Part shown: positions 58,289-64,000 of the stretch, piece by piece
How positions within the stretch are numbered: the stretch's first letter is position 1
Layout of the letters: the number at the start of each line of letters is the position of its first letter
Source: an uncultured Acidimicrobiales bacterium
GTDB taxonomy: Bacteria; Actinomycetota; Acidimicrobiia; Acidimicrobiales; SZUA-35
DNA: 64,000 bases
Direction: 5' to 3'
Assembly (NCBI GenBank): GCA_937925335.1
Contig: CALEWY010000008.1
Coordinates: 126,066-190,065 of the forward strand
The notes under the pieces: generated by a model
What the model saw: only the letters and a program-made list of their open reading frames with translations
Database searches by the model: none
What the model was told of the DNA's origin: nothing
Translations under genes and position numbers: made by a program

Positions 58289-59468
58289 AAGAAGACGAAA
58301 CAAGCGGCCGCCGCAGAAGTCGACGCCGGCGCCTGAACCCGCAGGCACCGAGGCTCGCCGCCTCGCAATCGAAGCGATGATGCGTATCGATCAAGACAAC
58401 GCCTACGCCAATCTTGTCTTGCCACCGATGCTTGCGAAGGCATCGCTGAGCGACCGAGACCGTGGCTTCGTGACCGAACTCGTCTACGGCACCACTCGCA
58501 TGATGCGGGCGTGTGACTTCCTGGTGAACCGCTTTGTGCTCGACAAGATCGAGCCCGAGGTTCGAGCCGCACTGCGGCTCGGCGCCTACCAACTTCACTA
58601 CCTGGGCACGCCGCGCCATGCCGCGGTTGGCGCAACCGTTGGAGCGGTGCGAGGGCGTGGCCGAGGAGTGGTGAATGCTGTGCTCCGCCGCGTCGCCGAT
58701 GCGGAGGATGCCGGCCCGGTCACGTGGCCGAATCGCGAGACCGAGCTGAGCTACCCGAACTGGATCGTGAAGACCCTCACCGCCGAACTCGGTGACGAGG
58801 CTGCCTCCCAGGCGCTCGACATGATGAACCGAGCGGCCGTTGTTCACGAGCGTGAAGATGGCTACTTTCAAGATCTTGCGTCACAACGAGTTGTCGACGC
58901 AGTCGGAGCCAAACCCGACGAGATCGTCGTCGACCTTTGCGCGGCCCCTGGCGGCAAGGCCACCGGTATCGCGGCCTCAGGAGCAACCGTGATCGCCTCC
59001 GACCTTCAACCCCATCGCGTCGAACTGATCGCTGACAACATCGAGCGACTCGCAGCATCGGTGACGAGTGCCGAGACCAATTCGGGCACGGCAGTCCCAA
59101 TGATCGCCGACGGAACCCGTCCACCGTTGCGGCCAGGTTGTGCCGACCGTGTGCTGGTGGACGCTCCGTGCTCCGGGCTCGGAAGTCTTCGACGTCGAGC
59201 CGATGCCCGATGGCGTATCGATGCGGCGGCACCGGAACGTCTGCAGCCATTGCAGATCGACCTTGCGCTCGCCGGCTTCGATCTGCTCAAGCCCGGCGGA
59301 CAGCTCACCTACAGCGTGTGCACGCTGACCGCAGCCGAAGGTGAAGCGGTGCGCAGCCATCTCATCGAACACCTCGGTGAGCGGGCGGATGTCGGCGAGC
59401 TCGACCTCGCGCTACCGACGGCTGACAGCGACGGCATGGTGCTGTTCCAGGTCACGCGCCTCAGCTGA
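58278..59468 (+). CDS. rsmB: 16S rRNA (cytosine-C5)-methyltransferase RsmB
   Basis: RsmB methylates C967 of 16S rRNA. The 396-residue protein has the N-terminal NusB-like RNA-binding domain (ARRLAIEAMMRIDQDNAYAN, LRLGAYQLHYL), the SAM site VVDLCAAPGGKATGIAASG, and the first conserved Cys in VLVDAPCSGLGSLRRRADARW, with the nucleophile Cys in YSVCTLTAAEGE. Two candidate GTG codons exist in the tandem repeat (58264 is out of frame; 58278 is in frame). Last gene of the def-fmt-rsmB group. Confidence 0.95.
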   Translation: MSNQRRRNKRPPQKSTPAPEPAGTEARRLAIEAMMRIDQDNAYANLVLPPMLAKASLSDRDRGFVTELVYGTTRMMRACDFLVNRFVLDKIEPEVRAALRLGAYQLHYLGTPRHAAVGATVGAVRGRGRGVVNAVLRRVADAEDAGPVTWPNRETELSYPNWIVKTLTAELGDEAASQALDMMNRAAVVHEREDGYFQDLASQRVVDAVGAKPDEIVVDLCAAPGGKATGIAASGATVIASDLQPHRVELIADNIERLAASVTSAETNSGTAVPMIADGTRPPLRPGCADRVLVDAPCSGLGSLRRRADARWRIDAAAPERLQPLQIDLALAGFDLLKPGGQLTYSVCTLTAAEGEAVRSHLIEHLGERADVGELDLALPTADSDGMVLFQVTRLS

Positions 59469-59498
59469 CCCGCCCTCGGCCAACATCGCGGTCGTGGG

Positions 59499-60680
59499 TC
59501 ATGACGCCAGCGCGTCGCCCGCTTCGGTGAGGCGCTTGCCGAGCTCGGCTATCTGGGTTGGATCGAGGTTGGCGTAGCTAAACCGGATCCAGCGCTCGTC
59601 GGTTGGTGTGAATGCGGTGCCCGGAATCGCCAACACGTCATGGTCGAGCACCAGACGTTTGATGACCTCGGCCGTGGTGAGGTGAGTGAACGGGTGCTGA
59701 ATCCAGCCGAAGAAGGCCCCGGAGGCAGCGAGGCGAAACCCTCCTGGTTCCTCAGCCATCACGGAGCGGAACACATCGAGATTGTTGAGGATGCGGCTGA
59801 CCTGGGCATCTCGCCACTCGCCGGCGCCGGTCAGTCCGGCGATCACCGCTTCCTGGCCAACGCGGGGCGCACTGATTTGGACACAATCGACGAGCTTCAT
59901 CGCTTCTTCGATGACGGGAGTGCCCGCGACGATCGCCCCGACTCGGTATCCGGGAATCGCGAGGTCCTTCGAAAAGCTGTGCAGGGTGATGAGCGTCTCT
60001 TGCCAGCCTTCGCGTTCATAGAGGCGATGCGGTGGTTCGGTCGTCTCCCGGAAGTTGCGATAGGTCTCGTCGATCATGAGAGCGAGACCTCGGGACTCGG
60101 CGAGGTCGTAGAACGCGTGGATGATGTCTGGCCCGATCGTGACACCGGTTGGGTTACCCGGCGTGACGAGGAGGATCGCTCGTGTCTTGTCGGTGATCAG
60201 CGCCTCGGCCGCCGCAGGGTCGGGGAGCAGGGATTCGCCGGTCTCCAGAAACACTGGCTTCACGCCGTCGAGCTGTAACCACATCTGATGGTTGAAGTAG
60301 TAGGGAACGGGGACGATCACCTCGTCGCCGGGTTCACAAAGCGCTGAGCTGACGACACAGAAGGCCTGGTTACAGCCGGCCGTCGGCAAGATTTCGTCGG
60401 TGAGCACGCGATCGGAGTCGGCGAGTTCGAATCCCGTAGCAAGCTCGTCAGCAAACGCCGTGTTGAGCGAAGGCATCCCTGGCGACGGCGCGTAGAAACC
60501 GCCGCTCGCCTCGTTCGCCACCTCGGCGATTCGGGCTGAGATCGCGGGAGCGGTCGGATAGTTGGGCGCCGCCTGAGAACCGTTGAGCAGCGGTCGGTCA
60601 CTCGATCGTTTCGAGAGCCAGGCTTGCGCCTCAGCGATCGGTGAAGCCGGAACGTTCAGCGTTCGGTCGGTGAGGCGCAT
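59499..60680 (-). CDS. PLP-dependent class I/II aminotransferase
   Basis: A 393-residue fold-type I aminotransferase. The PLP lysine is in LHSFSKDLAIPGYRVGA, the substrate loop in VTPGNPTGVTIGPDII, the Asp-x-x-Tyr element in LMIDETYRNFRE, and the carboxylate Arg in RWIRFSYANL. It belongs to the aspartate aminotransferase superfamily; substrate not resolved. It is the third gene of serA - DUF1015 - aminotransferase on the minus strand (42-nt gap), so a link with serine metabolism is possible but not shown. Confidence 0.9.
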   Translation of the reverse strand: MRLTDRTLNVPASPIAEAQAWLSKRSSDRPLLNGSQAAPNYPTAPAISARIAEVANEASGGFYAPSPGMPSLNTAFADELATGFELADSDRVLTDEILPTAGCNQAFCVVSSALCEPGDEVIVPVPYYFNHQMWLQLDGVKPVFLETGESLLPDPAAAEALITDKTRAILLVTPGNPTGVTIGPDIIHAFYDLAESRGLALMIDETYRNFRETTEPPHRLYEREGWQETLITLHSFSKDLAIPGYRVGAIVAGTPVIEEAMKLVDCVQISAPRVGQEAVIAGLTGAGEWRDAQVSRILNNLDVFRSVMAEEPGGFRLAASGAFFGWIQHPFTHLTTAEVIKRLVLDHDVLAIPGTAFTPTDERWIRFSYANLDPTQIAELGKRLTEAGDALAS

Positions 60681-60722
60681 GGCGTCATCGTGCCATCTCT
60701 GGCCCGTTGATCCGTGACCTGG

Positions 60723-61940
60723 CTAGTCAGTTGTTGGTCGGACGAACACACCCGACCGAGCCTTTGGCTCGAAGTAGGTCGACTTCGCCGGCATGATCAA
60801 TCCCGCATCCGACGCAGCGAGGAGGTCGTCAATGTCGATCGGTCGCATCATGGCGAAGATCAGGCCGTCGCTCGCCGCCTCCGCTGCGAGCTCGTCGCTG
60901 GTGACGGTTCCAGGACGATACGACAGAGCCGAGTCGTAACTCATCGAGTCGATGCCGATCAGCGGTTCGAGAACGCCTCGTTTGAGACGGACGGGGTCGA
61001 GATTCTCGAGTCGGTCGCCGATGACGTCGCTTTGGCCAACGAAGGGGACCCGCACGAGATACCACGTGCCGCCAGCGTTGAGCGCAAGCTCCTCGGGTTC
61101 ACGAGCGGCGACAACGTCGGGGTCGCTCGTGGTTCGAACGTCGAGCTGTTCTTGTAGCTCTCGAAGGAACTCGCCGGTCTGCTCGCCGAGGTGAATGAGG
61201 CGGTGATGCGCACGGTTTCGGAGCTCATCAGAGCTGAAGATGGCGCTCAGGACGCGGTCGGCCCGACCGGGTCCGGTCATCTCGCGGTGAGCGAGTGCAG
61301 CGGCGGTTCGGTGGTGCCCATCGATGAGATAGAGATCGGTTTGGGCGAGCAGGTCGATGATGCGCTGGCTGGTCTCGGCGTCGGTCACAGCCCAGATTCG
61401 TTGCTGCAAACCATCGATCGACTCGAAGTCGAGATCTGGCTCGGCATGATCTCGCACCGAGTGGAGCAGATCGGCCATGGCTGGCATTGGGCGGTGCGCG
61501 AGTGCGATCGGGCTCGACTGCACGCCAACGATGCTGAAGTGGCGGCCGAGATGATCCGCTCGTTCTGGCTGCACGTTCTCGTGGAGTTTCACGCTTCCGT
61601 CGGAGTAGTCGCTCGTCGCAACACCACCGACGACACCGATCTGGCTGTGGTCGCTCGTCTTGAGTTCGTAGACGTAGAAGTTGGCGGGAAGGAGTGGCGT
61701 GAACGCCCCGGTGTCGAGCAGCCGTTCCAGCGATGCCCTGCCCTGAGCGAGCAACTCATCGCGGGTCACGCCGCCCAGAACATCTTCGGGGCCTCGTGTG
61801 ACGGCGAGATAGCTGTCCGGGTGTTCGGCGAGGAAGCGTCGACGCTCAGCCGGAGTGAGTGAGTCGTGTGCTGGAGTTGGAACCCGGTCTGCCCATTCGC
61901 TGCGGACCAGACGGAGATGAAGAGGGAGAACCGTTGCCAT
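60723..61940 (-). CDS. DUF1015 family protein
   Basis: A 405-residue protein with the DUF1015 pattern: N-terminal VLPLHLRLVRSEWADRVPTP, HPDSYLAVTRGPED, the signature YLIDGHHRTAAALAHRE, and C-terminal SYRPGTVTSDELAAEA. DUF1015 genes are frequently next to serA; the biochemical function is unknown, although the conserved DGHHR recalls nuclease/partition (ParB-like) motifs. Start ATG overlaps the serA stop (ATGA), implying coupling. Confidence 0.9.
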   Translation of the reverse strand: MATVLPLHLRLVRSEWADRVPTPAHDSLTPAERRRFLAEHPDSYLAVTRGPEDVLGGVTRDELLAQGRASLERLLDTGAFTPLLPANFYVYELKTSDHSQIGVVGGVATSDYSDGSVKLHENVQPERADHLGRHFSIVGVQSSPIALAHRPMPAMADLLHSVRDHAEPDLDFESIDGLQQRIWAVTDAETSQRIIDLLAQTDLYLIDGHHRTAAALAHREMTGPGRADRVLSAIFSSDELRNRAHHRLIHLGEQTGEFLRELQEQLDVRTTSDPDVVAAREPEELALNAGGTWYLVRVPFVGQSDVIGDRLENLDPVRLKRGVLEPLIGIDSMSYDSALSYRPGTVTSDELAAEAASDGLIFAMMRPIDIDDLLAASDAGLIMPAKSTYFEPKARSGVFVRPTTD

Positions 61941-63151
61941 CAGGCGTCATCGCCGGTTGCGGTGGCGGCCAGCACCTCGTCGATGCGTTCGAGTTCGGCG
62001 AGCACGGCATCGTCGGGACAATGGCCGACTCGGATGGTGGCGACGGCCGCTCCGTTGTCGGCAAACACCTGGTTCGACATCTGCTGCACGTTGAGGCCGT
62101 TCTTGCGAAGCACGGCAAAGACCTGGGCCAACACGCCAACCTGGTCAAGGTGGCGCACGGTCAAGCAGCCGGTTGCCTCACTCGTGGTGGCGAGGTTGAC
62201 GCAGTTGATCACGCCACCGTCGATGTACGCCTCGATGACCTCGATCGTGCCTTCGGCGACCGCAGCCTGTGCCTGATCGGTCGATGCCCCAATGTGATGG
62301 GTTCCGACAACACTCGGGTGGCGAGCGATCTCGCTTGCGAACTCACCGGTTCCACTCGATGGCTCGTTGGCGAACACGTCGAGACCAGCACGCATCGAGC
62401 GGGTGTCGAGGGCGGCGATCAACGCCGCCTCATCGACGACCTCACCTCGCGAGGTGTTGAGCACGACGGCGCCGTCCGGCAGCTGAGCGAGGAAGGCGGC
62501 GTCGACAAGTCCGGCGGTGGACGCTGACTTCGGAACGTGAATGGAGACGATGTCGGCGTCGGCGAGCAGCGTCGCTTGATCGTCGACGAGGCGAATGCCG
62601 ATCTGGCGAATCCGCTGAAGCGTCGCATCGCTTCGATCGTCCTTGCGAACTGCTGAAACCGTGAGGCCGAAACCCTTCGCTCGTTCGGCGAGGGCAAGGC
62701 CGATCTCGCCAAGGCCAACGATGGCGAGGTTCTTGCCTGCGAGGCCCGACGCCTTGGTATAGAGCTTTTTGTTCCACACGCCAGCTCGGAGGTCGCTCAC
62801 GTTGTCGGCGATGTTGCGATCGATCGACAAGAGCAGACCCATCGTGAGTTCGGCAACGGCGACGGCGTTCTTGCCCGGCACGTTGCAGACGTAAATGCCC
62901 TTGGCGGACGCACTCGCTTTGTCGATGTTGTCGGTGCCGGCACCGGCGCGAACGATGAGGGAGAGGTTTGTCGCCGCTTCGATGGTCGCGGCGGTCACCT
63001 TGGTGCTGCGGACGACGAGCACGTCCGCATGGGCGATCGCTCCGGGAAGATCGTCGGCGCTCAAGCTGCCGTCGATGATGCAATCGTGACCGGCGCTCGT
63101 CAGCGGTCCGAGACGTTGCTCGTCGATGCTGTCGGCGAAGAGAATCTTCAT
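61940..63151 (-). CDS. serA: D-3-phosphoglycerate dehydrogenase
   Basis: SerA starts serine synthesis from 3-phosphoglycerate. The 403-residue protein has VVRSTKVTAATIEAATNL, RAGAGTDNID, the NAD loop AIVGLGEIGLALAERAKGFG, catalytic residues in NTSRGEVVDEAAL, and His in VGTHHIGAST. It ends in a C-terminal ACT domain (CLTVRHLDQVGVLAQVFAVL) and lacks the long intervening domain of mycobacterial SerA, so it is the short form. AGGAG lies 8 nt before ATG 63151. Confidence 0.96.
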   Translation of the reverse strand: MKILFADSIDEQRLGPLTSAGHDCIIDGSLSADDLPGAIAHADVLVVRSTKVTAATIEAATNLSLIVRAGAGTDNIDKASASAKGIYVCNVPGKNAVAVAELTMGLLLSIDRNIADNVSDLRAGVWNKKLYTKASGLAGKNLAIVGLGEIGLALAERAKGFGLTVSAVRKDDRSDATLQRIRQIGIRLVDDQATLLADADIVSIHVPKSASTAGLVDAAFLAQLPDGAVVLNTSRGEVVDEAALIAALDTRSMRAGLDVFANEPSSGTGEFASEIARHPSVVGTHHIGASTDQAQAAVAEGTIEVIEAYIDGGVINCVNLATTSEATGCLTVRHLDQVGVLAQVFAVLRKNGLNVQQMSNQVFADNGAAVATIRVGHCPDDAVLAELERIDEVLAATATGDDA

Positions 63152-63320
63152 AATGTGCTCCTGGTGAAAGCCCAGCGACGGCACGAGGCGGTTGCTGAGG
63201 TCTCGAGATGAGAGGTTGTGGTTCGGAGGAGGACAGTACGGAGGAAGCGGGCGCTGCGCCAGGCCGTGACCGCTTGGTGGAAGCCGGTGGCAGGTGACGG
63301 GCAGCTGGTGGATTGCCCGA

Positions 63321-63365
63321 CGAGTCCGATTCCCCCGAGTCCGATTCCCTTACGAGTCCGATTCC
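63321..63365 (+). repeat. CGAGTCCGATTCC repeats at the end of a DUF4214 gene
   Basis: CGAGTCCGATTCC occurs at 63321, 63336 and 63353 (spacing 15 and 17 nt). The third copy contains the last codons (ESDS) of the minus-strand gene; the others follow its stop. The gap 63152-63349 otherwise shows no gene. Confidence 0.8.
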
Positions 63366-64000
63366 ATTGCCGCAACCATCTCCGAACCGGTGCCGGTGAA
63401 GGTGACGGTCTCCGGTGCTTCGCTCACGGCGATGAGCAGATCAGCAGGTGTGCCGGTTTGAAGGATCTCGAGGAATGCCGCAGCGTTTTCGGGACTGGGC
63501 ACGTCGGCCGTGGCGTTGCGGTAGATGGTCGCAACGAGCTCGCCGTCACTGTCTGCGGTCACAAACTCTTCGCTCGCCACAAACGCTTCAGCGACCGTGA
63601 TGAGCGGAACACCGCTGCGCAGCTGGTCGGACCAGTACGCGAAGCCGGAGCTGTCGGGGTTGCGGCCAAACGCTGAGCGGTAGAGGCGAAGCATCTGCAG
63701 CTGCGATTCGTCGAGGAGTGCGACGGGCACCTGAGGAAGCGTTGACGCCGTGGTCGTTGTCGCCTGCTCGGAGAGTGCGAGCGCCCGTGGTGGCCCGGAC
63801 TGCAACGTGGTCTCGGTCGGGTCGGCGACGAAGGTGGTCGTTCCGTTTGCGCTTCCGCCCATGAAGACAAAGGCGATGGCGACGAGAAGGCCCGCGACAC
63901 CAACAGCGAGCACGGTCATCGGGTTGAGTTCGTCGAGAACTCGGGCACCCGAGGGTTTGTCATCGCGGCGTCGTTTGGGGTGTTCGGCGCGGCGGTCTTT
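63350..64000 (-). CDS. Membrane-anchored DUF4214 protein, N-terminus outside the window
   Basis: The minus-strand frame is open from its stop at 63350 to the window edge (216 residues). It begins with a very basic cytosolic part (RRAEHPKRRRDDKP), then one membrane helix (MTVLAVGVAGLLVAIAFVFM), a Thr/Ser/Pro linker, and a DUF4214 unit (LRLYRSAFGRNPDSSGFAYW). This unit is close to the four units of the CAP protein at 29.2-31.0 kb, so both may take part in the same cell-surface system. ATG 63919 exists in frame, but the basic stretch before it suggests the true start is upstream. Confidence 0.75.
   Translation of the reverse strand, partial: KDRRAEHPKRRRDDKPSGARVLDELNPMTVLAVGVAGLLVAIAFVFMGGSANGTTTFVADPTETTLQSGPPRALALSEQATTTTASTLPQVPVALLDESQLQMLRLYRSAFGRNPDSSGFAYWSDQLRSGVPLITVAEAFVASEEFVTADSDGELVATIYRNATADVPSPENAAAFLEILQTGTPADLLIAVSEAPETVTFTGTGSEMVAAMESDS

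Overview
The window is about 64 kb of GC-rich DNA carrying almost only chromosomal housekeeping genes. The gene order (ruvCAB, yajC-secDF-apt-rel-hisS-aspS, alaS-ruvX-mltG-aroE, aroB-aroQ-pepQ-efp-nusB, pyrR-pyrB-pyrC-carA-carB-pyrD-pyrF-mihF-gmk, rpoZ-coaBC-metK-priA, def-fmt-rsmB) and the presence of an actinobacterial-type integration host factor (mihF) point to Actinomycetota. An Acidimicrobiia (Ilumatobacter-like) member is my best guess from overall style; this is inference, since no 16S or other marker is present. No tRNA, rRNA, CRISPR array, prophage or insertion sequence with a transposase was seen.

Layout. 1-171: start of an ABC-transporter ATPase leaving the window. 227-5686: Holliday-junction genes ruvC-ruvA-ruvB, then queA and tgt (queuosine tRNA modification) split by an opposite-strand amidohydrolase. 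5724-15696: yajC-secD-secF (protein export), apt, rel ((p)ppGpp), hisS, aspS, and a membrane-anchored low-complexity protein. 15774-24630: rarA, two small envelope-type proteins, alaS, ruvX, mltG, aroE and a DUF4388 protein. 24641-29076: prepilin peptidase, aroB, aroQ, pepQ, efp, nusB. 29245-32331: accessory stretch with a secreted CAP-DUF4214 protein, an aldolase and a GNAT acetyltransferase. 32417-41440: complete de novo UMP operon behind a PyrR-type RNA leader. 41452-51056: mihF, gmk, then an inserted block (an Hsp70/solute-binding fusion, a single-domain HPPD-like VOC protein and a divergent Lrp/AsnC regulator), followed by rpoZ, coaBC, metK and priA. 51290-55562: lipoprotein, F420-type oxidoreductase, peroxiredoxin, ClC channel. 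55591-59468: two RNA/small-molecule methyltransferases opposite def-fmt-rsmB. 59499-64000 (minus strand): aminotransferase, DUF1015 protein, serA, and a DUF4214 membrane protein running off the end.

The most unusual item is a 909-residue protein (42336-45065) joining a cytoplasmic Hsp70/DnaK-like ATPase domain, through one membrane segment, to an extracytoplasmic ABC-type sugar-binding-protein domain. Next are a pyrR leader in which an intrinsic terminator lies inside the first codons of pyrR itself, a dihydroorotase lacking two expected metal-ligand histidines, and a tRNA-guanine transglycosylase lacking the three zinc cysteines.

At the DNA level, at least a dozen genes have a TANNNT -10 box (mostly TAGNNT) 6-10 nt before the start codon, with no room for a Shine-Dalgarno site, so leaderless transcripts seem common. 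Several intergenic gaps carry a recurring GGGCCTNCGTGGCC-type hairpin. Three gene junctions carry short tandem duplications of about 14-17 nt. A REP-like inverted pair separates two minus-strand genes near 53.0 kb.
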